A stretch of 64,000 nucleotides of DNA, from assembly GCF_026460945.1 (NCBI RefSeq), contig NZ_JAOVZV010000022.1, positions 1 through 64,000 on the forward strand, written 5' to 3'. Origin of the DNA: Chryseobacterium luquanense. Lineage in GTDB: Bacteria > Bacteroidota > Bacteroidia > Flavobacteriales > Weeksellaceae. The position numbers and the translations under genes are program-made. Numbering within the stretch: the stretch's first letter is position 1; each line of letters opens with the position of its first letter. This document shows, in pieces, positions 42,694 to 51,390 of this stretch. The notes below the pieces were generated by a model, which saw only the letters and a list, made by a program, of their open reading frames with translations, searched no databases and had not been told where the DNA came from.

Positions 42694-42860
42694 AATGTTT
42701 ATTGTGTATTAAAATAATGCGGTTGAAGCAGTATACTTCATCATTTTTAGCAAATCTGCTAAAGTTTTTTTAACAGAATTTTTAAGTAAAATCATTTACT
42801 ATTTGGCTGAGAATGCCGCGAAATATACTGCAAATATAGTCTAAATTATTTTAACAAAAA

Positions 42861-43349
42861 TTACTGAACCTTTTCCCACTTTTGATTGTGTTTTAAATCC
42901 TCAAAAAATTTATAAGCTGCAGTCAGTTTTTCGGTTCCACGTTTTCCGTAATCTTCTACATTTTTATCGGTACCATCTGAAAATTTAATTCTCAGATAAG
43001 AAGTTGGCAAATCTGTAATATTTCGTGTTCCGTACTTTTCATTAAGAGTTTTTACATTTAAACCGTCAAGAAGAGCAGTCAGTTTTTTATAATCTTCTTC
43101 TTTGATGGTTGTTTTAAAAGTTCCTTCTCTTGGCTTGTCAAATTCACCTTTAGAAAATCCTTGAGAAAAATTAAAATGTTCAGCTTCCAAAACGGCTGTA
43201 CGATCAGGATTAATCGTCATTTTGAAAATCGGACAAGAACCAAAACATGCTCCTGCTTCATATTCGATAGTTGAGTATTTTGACTGCATTTTCTGAGATT
43301 GACAAGAAAATAAAGCAACAATTGCAAACAGACTTAATAAATATTTCAT
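42861..43349 (-). CDS. DUF6438 lipoprotein
   Basis: I start at the ATG at 43347-43349, which begins a lipoprotein signal with Cys16 (VALFSC); a longer frame would place the signal internally. The 162-residue protein has a C-FGSCP motif (ACFGSCPIFKM, ~38-48), a pattern of DUF6438, then repeats of the form GTFKTTIKEEDYKKLTALLD. No function is known. It is 44 bases downstream of a second DUF6438 gene on the same strand, so they are paralogues in one operon. Confidence 0.8.
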   Translation of the reverse strand: MKYLLSLFAIVALFSCQSQKMQSKYSTIEYEAGACFGSCPIFKMTINPDRTAVLEAEHFNFSQGFSKGEFDKPREGTFKTTIKEEDYKKLTALLDGLNVKTLNEKYGTRNITDLPTSYLRIKFSDGTDKNVEDYGKRGTEKLTAAYKFFEDLKHNQKWEKVQ

Positions 43350-43393
43350 TGTTTTAAAATTTGAAAAGTTTCTGTCAATAAACGTTCCAAAGA

Positions 43394-44443
43394 TTATTTT
43401 ATCTTTTTCCATTCTTGATTGAATCGAATGTCAAATAGTTTTTTATAGAGAAGTTTTAGGCCATAAGTTCCAGATAAACCATAGTCTTCAATAGTTTTGA
43501 CTTCTCCGTTGTTGTAAGTTATTTTTAGATTGGATGTTTGATCATCTGTCCAATTAACAAAATAACTATCACTAAGATTAGAAAAATTGATATAATTAAG
43601 TATAGTTTCAATTTTAGCAAAATCTTCTACATTTAATTGCGCCTTAAAACTCCCTTCATTTCTATTTTTGTTTAAAGCTTTATAAGCTTTTTCTTGAGAT
43701 CTAGGGTTATTATTATCAATAAAATTAAAAGCTTTAGCAATAAATGTAGACCTTCCATTTTTATTAAGGACAATATTAAACATTGGGCATGTTCCGTAAC
43801 ACATATCAGTAGAATATTCTATCTTTTGGATGAAATGTGATGTAGGATATGGGTTATATTCAACAAAATTATCAAATTTGTAGTCTAATGTTTTACTAAT
43901 AATTTTAGAATTATATCTAAAAGTTGAAGCTTCTAAATCTTCAGTAAATTCTTCAAAAAATACAGTAATATAATCTTGGTCATTAATTTTTGAAATTACA
44001 GGAATTACAAAATCACTATGATTGGGTTGAAGATTTTTTAAAATATAGGTATTTCCTAAATCAAAAAAAACTTTAGTACTTGTATTGCAACTGTTCGTAC
44101 CGTCACTATTTTTTTGAGATGATTGACAAGATTTATCATCGCCAATAAATATTAAGTCGGTTCTACCGTCATGATTGAAATCTCCTTTGTAAAAGCTTTT
44201 ATTAATGCCTAAACTATCTGCAAATCTTTTAATTTTTCTTGATAAATTATTGTCATCAAAACGCTCAATTGTTCTTAATTCAAATTGAGATAAATAATCT
44301 CTTTTATCTTTAGATTGAGATCTTATAAAAGACTCAACCTCAAGTGTTGTCTCGAGGTTGTCTATTTTTGATAAAACTTTACTTTGTGAAAAGTAAAATT
44401 GATTGATTAAAATGATTAATAAAAAGAATATCTTTCTATCCAT
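43394..44443 (-). CDS. Secreted protein with FG-GAP-like motif and C-terminal DUF6438 domain
   Basis: I start at ATG 44441-44443 (MDRKIFFLLIILINQF...), giving 349 residues and a signal peptide. An alternative start 7 codons upstream is possible. Residues ~85-100 hold GDFNHDGRTDLIFIGDD, the DxNxDGxxD form of a calcium-binding or FG-GAP repeat. The C-terminal ~140 residues form a DUF6438 domain with DMCYGTCPMFNI and EDYGLSGTYGLKLLYK, similar to the neighbouring lipoprotein. It overlaps obgE by 8 bases. Function unknown; both cysteines of the CxxxCP motif are conserved. Confidence 0.75.
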   Translation of the reverse strand: MDRKIFFLLIILINQFYFSQSKVLSKIDNLETTLEVESFIRSQSKDKRDYLSQFELRTIERFDDNNLSRKIKRFADSLGINKSFYKGDFNHDGRTDLIFIGDDKSCQSSQKNSDGTNSCNTSTKVFFDLGNTYILKNLQPNHSDFVIPVISKINDQDYITVFFEEFTEDLEASTFRYNSKIISKTLDYKFDNFVEYNPYPTSHFIQKIEYSTDMCYGTCPMFNIVLNKNGRSTFIAKAFNFIDNNNPRSQEKAYKALNKNRNEGSFKAQLNVEDFAKIETILNYINFSNLSDSYFVNWTDDQTSNLKITYNNGEVKTIEDYGLSGTYGLKLLYKKLFDIRFNQEWKKIK

Positions 44444-45419
44444 GAAGTCTTTTCCAAATAGCATCTTTCAGCTCAACTAATCCTTCTCCGGTAACTCCCG
44501 AGAAAAATAAAGGTTGCCTGTTTTCTGGAAATTCTGCTGAAATTTCTTTTCTCAATTCATCATCCAAAAGATCTGATTTAGAAATCGAAATAATAAAATC
44601 TTTATCTAATAGCTCAGGATTGTATTCTTTCAACTCGTTTTCCAGAATTTTAAACTCTTGAAAATGACCTTCAGAATCTGCAGGAATTAAAAATAATAAA
44701 ATTGAATTCCTTTCAATATGTCTTAAGAATCTGTGACCAAGCCCTTTACCTTCTGCAGCACCTTCGATAATTCCCGGAATATCCGCCATGACAAAAGATT
44801 TGTAGTTTCTGTAATCTACAATTCCTAAATTGGGAGTCAATGTGGTAAATGCGTAATTGGCAATTTTTGGTTTTGCCGCAGAAACAGAGGCTAATAAAGT
44901 AGATTTACCCGCATTTGGAAAACCAACAAGACCAACGTCCGCTAAAATTTTAAGCTCAAAAACAATATAACCTTCCTGCCCTTCCATTCCTGGTTGTGCA
45001 AATCTGGGAGTTTGGTTGGTAGATGTTTTAAAAAATTCATTTCCTTTTCCACCTTTTCCACCTTCCATTAAGATGATTTCCTGGCCATCTTCTAAGATTT
45101 CTCCTACAATTTCTCCCTCTTCATTCTTTGCAATCGTTCCAATGGGAACATTAATATAAACATCTTCACCAAAAGCACCGGTTAATTGGTTTTTTGCTCC
45201 ATTTTCTCCACGCTCAGCTTTTACGTGACGGGTATAACGAAGCGGAAGTAAAGTCCATTCATGTGCATTTCCTCTCATGATCACGTGACCACCTCGACCT
45301 CCGTCTCCGCCATCAGGACCACCTTTAGGAATATATTTTTCACGACGAAGATGGGCAGAACCTGCGCCACCATGACCGCTTTTACAATGAATCTTTACGT
45401 AATCTACAAAATTTGACAT
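44436..45419 (-). CDS. obgE: Obg family GTPase ObgE/CgtA
   Basis: The 327-residue protein has the N-terminal glycine-rich Obg fold (HCKSGHGGAGSAHLRREKY, GGPDGGDGGRGGHVI) and the GTPase domain with G1 GFPNAGKSTLLASV, TTLTPNLG, G3 DIPGIIEGAAEGKGLGH and SKSDLL. It lacks the long C-terminal extension seen in Gram-positive Obg. It is an essential ribosome-associated GTPase. It precedes the DUF6438 genes, overlapping the first. Confidence 0.95.
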   Translation of the reverse strand: MSNFVDYVKIHCKSGHGGAGSAHLRREKYIPKGGPDGGDGGRGGHVIMRGNAHEWTLLPLRYTRHVKAERGENGAKNQLTGAFGEDVYINVPIGTIAKNEEGEIVGEILEDGQEIILMEGGKGGKGNEFFKTSTNQTPRFAQPGMEGQEGYIVFELKILADVGLVGFPNAGKSTLLASVSAAKPKIANYAFTTLTPNLGIVDYRNYKSFVMADIPGIIEGAAEGKGLGHRFLRHIERNSILLFLIPADSEGHFQEFKILENELKEYNPELLDKDFIISISKSDLLDDELRKEISAEFPENRQPLFFSGVTGEGLVELKDAIWKRLHG

Positions 45420-45499
45420 TTCTTCTTATTATGAGTTATGAGCTATGAATTATGAGAATGAATTTTAAGAACTTATAACTCATCACTCATAACTTTTAA

Positions 45500-46078
45500 C
45501 TACTTTACTTTTTCTACTTCAGCAAAAAGTTTTTCAGAAATCTCGTTGATTTCTCCTACACCGTTGATCTCTACATATTTACCTTGTTGTTTGTAAAGTT
45601 CGGCTACTTCTGCTGTTTTTGTGTAGTATTCTTTTATTCTGTTTTCAATGATTTCAACATTGCTGTCATCTGATCTTCCGCTGATTTCTCCTCTTTTCAG
45701 TAATCTTTCAACCAAAAGAGAATCTTCTACAACCAAAGAAAGACAAACGTCGATATTATCATTTAGTTCTTCTTTTACAATTTTTTCCAAAGCTTCTGTC
45801 TGAACTGCTGTTCTAGGATATCCGTCGAAAATAAATCCTGCAGCATCGCTTGGTTTTCTGATTTCGTCAATCAGCATATCTGTTGTTACCTGATCCGGAA
45901 CCAATTCTCCTTTATCGATATAAGATTTAGCCAATTTCCCAAGTTCAGTATCATTTTTCATATTAAATCTGAAAAGATCACCTGTTGAGATTTGTTTTAA
46001 ATTAAATTTCTCGATTAAGTTTTGAGCTTGAGTACCTTTTCCACTTCCTGGAGGGCCAAACAGAACAATATTTATCAT
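45500..46078 (-). CDS. adk: Adenylate kinase
   Basis: The 192-residue protein is of the short adenylate kinase type. It has Walker A FGPPGSGKGTQA, the AMP-binding STGDLFRFN (~32-40), FDGYPRT (~84-90) and LLKRGEISGRSDDSNVE, where the LID is short and lacks the zinc-binding cysteines. It interconverts ATP+AMP and 2 ADP. It lies between obgE and the purine salvage gene hpt, forming a block of nucleotide-handling genes. Confidence 0.95.
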   Translation of the reverse strand: MINIVLFGPPGSGKGTQAQNLIEKFNLKQISTGDLFRFNMKNDTELGKLAKSYIDKGELVPDQVTTDMLIDEIRKPSDAAGFIFDGYPRTAVQTEALEKIVKEELNDNIDVCLSLVVEDSLLVERLLKRGEISGRSDDSNVEIIENRIKEYYTKTAEVAELYKQQGKYVEINGVGEINEISEKLFAEVEKVK

Positions 46079-46232
46079 AGTGTTGAAGGGCTTTTGGCGA
46101 TTGGCAGTTTGCTTTTGGTTTTTACCGCTAGCTTATCTGCTTTTAGCCTTTAGCATTTTTAAGTTATTATTAAATTTATTTCTTTATTTTACTTTTTTAG
46201 GCTAAAAGCTATCAGCTAATAGCCAACAGAGT

Positions 46233-46787
46233 TTAATGGTTGATTTGTCCGTCTTCCAATTGGTATAAATTGGCTAAGTTTCTGCCTAATTCATCATAAT
46301 CCAATCCGTAACCTAAAACAAATTTGTTTGGAATTTCCTTTCCGATATAATCCAGCTTAAAATCTTTCTTGTAAACATCAGGTTTCAATAAGAATGAAGC
46401 GATTTTTACAGATTTCGGACGTTGAGTTTCGTTAAAATATTTAAATAGACTTTCAACAGTATTTCCTGTATCTACGATATCCTCAACAAGAATAATGTGA
46501 CGGTCTTTAACGTCTTTGGTTAATTCCATTTTCTGATAAACAATTCCTGTAGATTCAGTTCCTGCGTAAGAACTCATTTGGATAAAAGCAATTTCGCATT
46601 CTCCAGGATAATGTTTAAGAAGGTCAGAAAAAAACATGATAACACCGTTTAAAACACCGATGAAAACAGGTACTTCATCTTTATAGTCTTCATAGATTTT
46701 CAAAGCAGTTGCTTTTACAATTTCCTGAATCTCGGCATCCTTTAAATAGGGAACAAAAGTTTTGTCGTGAACTTGAATACTTTCCAT
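46233..46787 (-). CDS. hpt: Hypoxanthine phosphoribosyltransferase
   Basis: Start at ATG 46785-46787 (MESIQVHDKTF) gives 184 residues; a longer frame adds 7 residues. The protein shows the PRPP-binding loop ILVEDIVDTGNTVESL (~95-110), VFIGVLNGVIMFFSDLLKHY near the N-terminus and a C-terminal DYIGKEIPNKFVLGYGLDYDE typical of HPRT. It salvages hypoxanthine and perhaps guanine to IMP/GMP. The gene appears transcribed with adk, 154 bp downstream, from the same strand. Confidence 0.93.
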   Translation of the reverse strand: MESIQVHDKTFVPYLKDAEIQEIVKATALKIYEDYKDEVPVFIGVLNGVIMFFSDLLKHYPGECEIAFIQMSSYAGTESTGIVYQKMELTKDVKDRHIILVEDIVDTGNTVESLFKYFNETQRPKSVKIASFLLKPDVYKKDFKLDYIGKEIPNKFVLGYGLDYDELGRNLANLYQLEDGQINH

Positions 46788-46901
46788 AAAATTTTTCGTA
46801 GTCGGCAAAGTTACGGATTTTTGATGAAAATATTTTTAAGGATGTTGGAGTTATTTGAATAATTGTTTTTTGCTATAAATTTTACATTCTGAATATTCTT
46901 A

Positions 46902-46928
46902 TTCTTCTTCTTCTTCTTACTATTTTTG
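46902..46928 (+). promoter_or_regulatory. TTC repeat tract next to a -7 promoter element
   Basis: Five TTC units (46902-46916) lie immediately before TATTTTTG (46921-46928), a perfect -7 element 34 bases upstream of the ATG at 46963. The repeat therefore falls in the spacer where RNA polymerase distances the two boxes. Confidence 0.55.
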
Positions 46929-46962
46929 CATAGAATTTAAATGGTCTCAACAATTCCTTATT

Positions 46963-47661
46963 ATGAATAATACATTTTCTGACAATAATCAAATAGAAGT
47001 TGTTTCTACATTTTCTGAACTTGTCAGTACCAATTTTCAGGGAAATGTAAATGCACTTTGTTGGGAAAGAGATTTAACAGGAGATTTTAAAGAAATTGTT
47101 TCTCAACTTCAACTAAAAGAAAATATTACAGAAATTTCTATTGAAAATCTTTTAGAATTACAATTGTCGGAAAAGGGTAGTGCTGCAAGAGATATTATTC
47201 TTAATGATATACAATTATTAACAAAGTTCGGAGCATCTCCTTCTCTTAATTTGCTTAAAAACTACGAACGGGACGATGAGTTTAATTTTATTTCAACAGA
47301 CGTATATTCCTATCATGTCGACCGTTCTCCGATTGGAACTGATACTTTTTTATGTACTTATCATGGAGCTGCAAGTGATATTATTCCCAATAATCAGGTT
47401 ACTCAAAAAATATTAATTCCTGAAATTCGACAAAAGCTTAAAGAATTGCATGATGGGAATGATGAAGATTTTGAATCTTTTTTACAAGAAAATTTCTTTG
47501 ACTTACATTATCAACCAAATTCTGATGCTCAACCTACAAATTTACGAACTGGTCATCTTTGGAGATTGGCTGTAGATCATCCCGAACAAAAAGTTTTACC
47601 CTGTGTTCATCGTGCTCCAGTGGAAAATGATGGAGAATATAGGTTGTTGTTGATTTGTTAA
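46963..47661 (+). CDS. Hypothetical protein, DUF1826-like (possible cupin/2OG-oxygenase fold)
   Basis: The 232-residue protein has no signal peptide or membrane segments. The second half has FISTDVYSYHVDRSPIGTD followed by FLCTYHGAASDIIPNNQ (~112-144), and the end has GHLWRLAVDHPEQKVLPCVHR with APVENDGEYRLLLI. The HxD at ~118-120 and the later His followed by Arg are the layout of an iron/2-oxoglutarate oxygenase. The combination of Trp-Arg at the start and a TYxG motif reminds me of DUF1826, but I am not certain. A promoter lies upstream. It precedes an IS remnant and stands alone. Confidence 0.6.
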   Translation: MNNTFSDNNQIEVVSTFSELVSTNFQGNVNALCWERDLTGDFKEIVSQLQLKENITEISIENLLELQLSEKGSAARDIILNDIQLLTKFGASPSLNLLKNYERDDEFNFISTDVYSYHVDRSPIGTDTFLCTYHGAASDIIPNNQVTQKILIPEIRQKLKELHDGNDEDFESFLQENFFDLHYQPNSDAQPTNLRTGHLWRLAVDHPEQKVLPCVHRAPVENDGEYRLLLIC

Positions 47662-47683
47662 TTGTAAAAATAAATTTACTTTC

Positions 47684-48130
47684 AGTAGTTAAATATAGCC
47701 ACCCCTGTCTGGTTCTGATATAGGTGAGATCTGATACCCAAGCAACATTTTTATTTTAAACGGTAAATTCCTGCCTCAATACATTTTCTACCACAGGATA
47801 GTGATGGGAAGAATCTGTAGTGCTTTTGAATTTTCTTTTTATAATGCTTTGCATGTTTTCTTTTCGCATCAGCTTGGCTACCAGTTTTCTTGATATTTTA
47901 AATCCACTCATTTGTAGTTCTTTTGCTATTCTGGGACTGCCATACCTGCCTTTACTGATAGTATATATATTTTTTATCTTTTTTATTGCCTCTTGCCGGT
48001 ATAATTCCCGTTCGCACGGTTTCTTAATTAACCAATGGTAATAACTACTTTTGCTTATCTGAAAAACTTTACACATCTTTTCAACTGGAAATTCGTTTTT
48101 ATACTGCTGTATAAACTGATATTTTAGCAT
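47684..48130 (-). mobile_element. Truncated IS3-family transposase (orfB) fragment, decayed
   Basis: On the minus strand an open frame (48130-47756) encodes 124 residues. It has the OrfB N-terminal HTH_21 region (VEKMCKVFQISKSSYYHWL, KGRYGSPRIAKEL, SRKLVAKLMRKENM). A TAA stop interrupts the frame at 47756-47758. Beyond it the same frame continues AWVSDLTYIRTRQGWLYLT, the start of the rve/DDE catalytic core. The remaining ~two thirds of the core are missing, as is orfA. No terminal inverted repeats are visible. It is an inactive remnant, and the right edge abuts the truncated repeat-protein gene. Confidence 0.85.
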
Positions 48131-48219
48131 TTGTAAGATCGAAATCTGATGGTAATCTTCAAATTATTAATGAAGAATTTACGGTCTTAAGAGAAGAAAA
48201 AAATGCATATTACGTTAAA

Positions 48220-48654
48220 TTGGAAAATGACTTACATAATTTCTATAGTCTCAAAGCGAAGGCAGAAACAGTAATCAAAAGTAAGAAACCAACCATTTTA
48301 TACGCTGTCAATGCACTGACAAAAGAAAAAACTAATCAGATTATTTACTACGTTTTAGATGGTGTTTTCTATGCGAGAGATGGCATAACTGGCGCTATGA
48401 CTAATAAACCGTTGAAATATAGAGTAGGAACGATTGTATATGCTTCAGATGCAATTACAGGAGCAAAAACAGATAAAATATTGTACTACATTGAAGACGG
48501 AAAAGTATTTGCCGCTGATGTGTTAACAGGGAATAAAACAAATATTGTTCTAAAATATATAATAGATAAAGTAGTCTATGCTTCTGATGCTTTAACTTAT
48601 CAAAAGACAAACACTATTCTTGGATATATCGAAGGAGATGAAATAATGGATTAA
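48220..48654 (+). CDS. Repeat protein, 5' truncated by the IS fragment
   Basis: This frame contains about five tandem units of ~23 residues: ILYAVNALTKEKTNQ, VFYARDGITGAMTNKP, IVYASDAITGAKTDKI, VFAADVLTGNKTNI, VVYASDALTYQKTNTI, each followed by a short aromatic turn such as LYYIEDG. The consensus is VxYAxDAxTGxKTNxILYYIxDG. The open frame actually continues leftwards to 48115, beginning at the junction with the IS fragment at ~48130, so the original 5' part has been lost. The TTG at 48220 is only the first possible start. No known family is recognised; the regular repeats suggest a beta-solenoid. Confidence 0.6.
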   Translation: MENDLHNFYSLKAKAETVIKSKKPTILYAVNALTKEKTNQIIYYVLDGVFYARDGITGAMTNKPLKYRVGTIVYASDAITGAKTDKILYYIEDGKVFAADVLTGNKTNIVLKYIIDKVVYASDALTYQKTNTILGYIEGDEIMD

Positions 48655-48786
48655 TAATAAAATTAAAAAATATAGAATATTTATACGAATTATTTTTGAA
48701 AAAAGCTCAATTTTATACTTTAAAACTTAAGGATAAAGTGTAGAAAAATTTTTATTTTTTTCACAGACAATGCCTTGATAGTCAAA

Positions 48787-49020
48787 ATGGCTGATGGGGA
48801 TAAAATCACAGTGCTAAATAGAAATGTTCAGAAAAGATCAAGACATGAGGAAGTAGATTGTCCTGAAAATGGACAGGTATATGGGAAAACGCAAAAGACT
48901 TCATTAGAAAGTAGTTTTTTAATAAGAGAATTACTTTCTTTGAAACTAATACCTTTAGTATATTATGAAGGCAGCGAATATCTTTCTGAAGAGTTGATTC
49001 ATACTAGATTGGGCTGGTGA
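48787..49020 (+). CDS. Small hypothetical ORF, possible gene remnant
   Basis: From the ATG at 48787 the frame gives 77 residues (MADGDKITVLNRNVQKRSRH at the start, VYYEGSEYLSEELIHTRLGW at the end). The open frame also extends a little upstream. There is no recognisable domain. It lies between the truncated repeat gene and the TssD genes and could be the 3' end of a lost gene. Low confidence as a real protein. Confidence 0.3.
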   Translation: MADGDKITVLNRNVQKRSRHEEVDCPENGQVYGKTQKTSLESSFLIRELLSLKLIPLVYYEGSEYLSEELIHTRLGW

Positions 49021-49703
49021 TATCAATACTATTCTAAAGATTTAAATCTTGAAAAGCTGGAAAAAGAAGTCTGAGATTTTTTTTCTCGGACTTTGGAATA
49101 ATAATGCTATTTCTCAATAAGAATATAGAAAGTATAATTCAATAGCAAAATAAAAAATAAACTGTTTTATTATTTTATATTTTAAAAAGACTCTTAGAAA
49201 CATCGAGTAAAACAATAGAACATTAGAAAAATATTTGGAGATCAATTCATAAAAAACAGCAGTTGAAGTGAAAAAAATGATCAAATTTTAAAGAAATTTT
49301 GTAGATATTTATCTACAAATGCGTTTTAAGTTGATTTTTCATTAATTATAAATTATTTAATGATAATAAGTTATTTATGCAATATAATTCTCTGTATTTA
49401 TTTTATGGGAAAATTAGTTAATTTTTCCGCCAAATATTTTAAAAGAAAAGTTTTGTAAAAACCTACTAGTCTTTTACTTATGGTACTTAGCCAAATGAAA
49501 AATTGTTTGTGGGATTGAAAAATATCTCTACATTTGATTTATAAATATTTCCACATGATTGTGAGATTTTAGAAAATATTTATATAACATCAGGATATAT
49601 TCCATATTGGTTTGAGGTAAAATAACAAATGATGAAAAAAGCACAAATCAGAATATATTCCATTTTTGGTAATAGTAAAAGTTAAATCTTAAATATATTT
49701 ATT
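49021..49703. other. Long AT-rich leader region before the TssD genes
   Basis: I see no coding sequence in these ~680 bases. Two small structures are present: a hairpin at 49067-49093 (aagtctgag with ctcggactt), possibly a terminator, and a perfect 9-bp inverted repeat tttgtagat/atctacaaa at 49298-49319, listed separately. The region probably contains the TssD promoter, but I cannot place its elements. Confidence 0.5.
49298..49319. promoter_or_regulatory. Palindrome upstream of the T6SS cargo genes
   Basis: tttgtagat at 49298-49306 is matched by its exact complement atctacaaa at 49311-49319 with a 4-base loop. It could be an operator or a small hairpin; it lies ~385 bases upstream of the first TssD start, rather far for a direct operator. 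Confidence 0.35.
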
Positions 49704-50090
49704 ATGTCATTCAAAACCTTATTAGAGTACGCAGGAAAAAAGCGTAACGTATTATCTGTAGAATATGCAATGCTACAGGAAACCGACAAAACAGGAAGAC
49801 CCTCTTCCGTTACCCGTGGAGGTAAAATCTTTATTACAGTAGAAGGAACAGGCGAGACCGATCTTTTTGAATGGATGACCAATTCATTTGAAAGAAAAGA
49901 CGGAAGTGTAAAGTTCATTAAAAGAAACAGTGACGCTACATTAAAGGAGCTTAAATTTAAGGAAGCTTACATCGTAAAATACAACGAAAACTTTGATGCA
50001 TCAGGAGATAATCCGTTAACTGAAACTTTTGTGCTTTCAGCAAAAGAAATCGAAATGGGTAACGCTTCTCATAGAAACGAATGGGTATAA
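49704..50090 (+). CDS. tssD: Type VI secretion tube protein TssD (Hcp), copy 1
   Basis: The 128-residue protein starts MSFKTLLEYAGKKRNVLSVEY and has TDKTGRPSSVTRGGKIFITVEGTGETDLFEWM and LTETFVLSAKEIEMG, the Bacteroidota TssD pattern (T6SS subtype iii Hcp). Hcp hexamers stack to form the inner tube and carry or bind effectors. It is the first gene of the island and is followed by a close paralogue. No signal peptide, as expected. Confidence 0.9.
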   Translation: MSFKTLLEYAGKKRNVLSVEYAMLQETDKTGRPSSVTRGGKIFITVEGTGETDLFEWMTNSFERKDGSVKFIKRNSDATLKELKFKEAYIVKYNENFDASGDNPLTETFVLSAKEIEMGNASHRNEWV

Positions 50091-50269
50091 TCAAAATCCA
50101 GATTTAAATTTCTTTAATCACCCGGAATTAAATTGATCTTATTAAACAGGTAGGGATTAAAATTAATCAATTTTGATTATATACTTGTCTCTTAATTTCG
50201 ACTAAACTTAAGGGTGCAAAGATTTTTAAAAACACAAATTCTATTAATAACAATTAAAATTTTACAATT

Positions 50270-50656
50270 ATGTCATTTAAATCCATATTAAAAGTAGCGG
50301 GAAAAAACTATAATGTATTAAGCATAAACTATGGTTTATTCCAAGAAACGGATGCTACAGGAAGACCATCTACTATTACAAGAGGTGGGAAAATAGATAT
50401 CACCGTTGAAAGTACTGGCGAAACCGATTTGTTCGAATGGATGACCAATTCATTCGAGAGAAAAGACGGAAGCGTTGTGTTCTACAAAAGAGATAATAAT
50501 GCTACGTTGAAAGAACTAAAATTTACAGAAGCTTATCTGGTAAAGCATAAAGAGAAATTTGATGCATCAGGAGACACTCCGCTTACGGAAACCTTTACCA
50601 TTTCTGCAAGAGAGATTGAGATGGGAACAGGAAAATACATCAATGAGTGGGTATAA
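50270..50656 (+). CDS. tssD: Type VI secretion tube protein TssD (Hcp), copy 2
   Basis: It has 128 residues and the same layout as copy 1 (MSFKSILKVAGKNYNVLSI, TDATGRPSTITRGGKIDITVE, DLFEWMTNSFERKDGSV), with most residues identical. The 179-bp gap between the two has no gene, so a separate promoter is possible. It is followed by the metallopeptidase gene 77 bp later, and is the most likely Hcp to carry that effector. Confidence 0.9.
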   Translation: MSFKSILKVAGKNYNVLSINYGLFQETDATGRPSTITRGGKIDITVESTGETDLFEWMTNSFERKDGSVVFYKRDNNATLKELKFTEAYLVKHKEKFDASGDTPLTETFTISAREIEMGTGKYINEWV

Positions 50657-50733
50657 CTTATCATAATGAGCAGGTTGATGGTGTTTTTAATCATCGCCTG
50701 CTTTTTTTACTTGGTAACTGAAATTTATTTTAA

Positions 50734-51390
50734 ATGGGACACATTACAAAGAGTACACCTTATTTTGATATTAATATAAATTCGGATTCTGGAAATATTG
50801 TTATTGTGCAGAAATGGAAGTATGAATGGAAGGCTAATGGTTTTAGTGAATGGCAATATCCTGAAAAATTAAATATTCACGAAAAATTTGAAAAGGCAAT
50901 TACTTCAACTTGGAATGGTAAGGCAAAAGTTAAAGTGCTCGGAACATCTGAATTCGCAAAACAAAATGTGTCAAAAGTATTTACAATATTATTTGATGTT
51001 AAATGGGTAACTACTAATGCTCATTGGGATGTTATTGTAAGCAAATTAAATAGATTCAATAATAATAGCAGACCGGTTGTAGATTGGAATGGGAGGAGAA
51101 TTGAGTTATATACCATGGATGTGATTCCGGTAGGAAAGAAAGGTGCTCCGAAAGGATTGCTGCAAACCAATGTAGTTCATGAATTCGGACATTCTATCGG
51201 TAACCATTCAAATATTAAAGGAATGCATAATGATGAGTATAGTAAAAGTAAAATAATTAACAAACCATATCTTGAAGACAAAACAAGCATAATGCATTCG
51301 GGTATGGAGTTAAGAAAAAGACATTTTGATTATTTAGAAAAAGTATTAAATGAAATGATTCCGAATACTAAATTTAGTATTTCTGTGTAA
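50734..51390 (+). CDS. Putative zinc metallopeptidase, candidate T6SS effector
   Basis: The 218-residue protein has no signal peptide. Residues 149-153 form HEFGH (HExxH), with further histidines at 158 and 165, and SIMHSG at 185-190 looks like a Met-turn (Met187). HExxH with a downstream Met-turn is the metzincin layout, although the third His is one residue closer than in the classical HExxHxxGxxH. The N-terminal ~130 residues (VIVQKWKYEWKANGFSEWQ, DVKWVTTNAHWDV) are unassigned. It is flanked by TssD genes and overlaps the next gene by one base, and two lipoprotein genes follow. I infer a peptidase toxin delivered by T6SS. Confidence 0.7.
   Translation: MGHITKSTPYFDININSDSGNIVIVQKWKYEWKANGFSEWQYPEKLNIHEKFEKAITSTWNGKAKVKVLGTSEFAKQNVSKVFTILFDVKWVTTNAHWDVIVSKLNRFNNNSRPVVDWNGRRIELYTMDVIPVGKKGAPKGLLQTNVVHEFGHSIGNHSNIKGMHNDEYSKSKIINKPYLEDKTSIMHSGMELRKRHFDYLEKVLNEMIPNTKFSISV

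Noticed and set aside
45420..45499. Near-repeats of the type ttatgagctatgaattatgag
   Set aside because: Short low-complexity intergenic sequence; I saw no CRISPR-like spacing. No CRISPR array is visible anywhere in the window.
46088..46225. Complementary-looking stretches (gctaaaagct, agcttttagcc) between adk and hpt
   Set aside because: Possibly a hairpin or repeat, but the pairing is poor and interrupted, so not listed as a feature.
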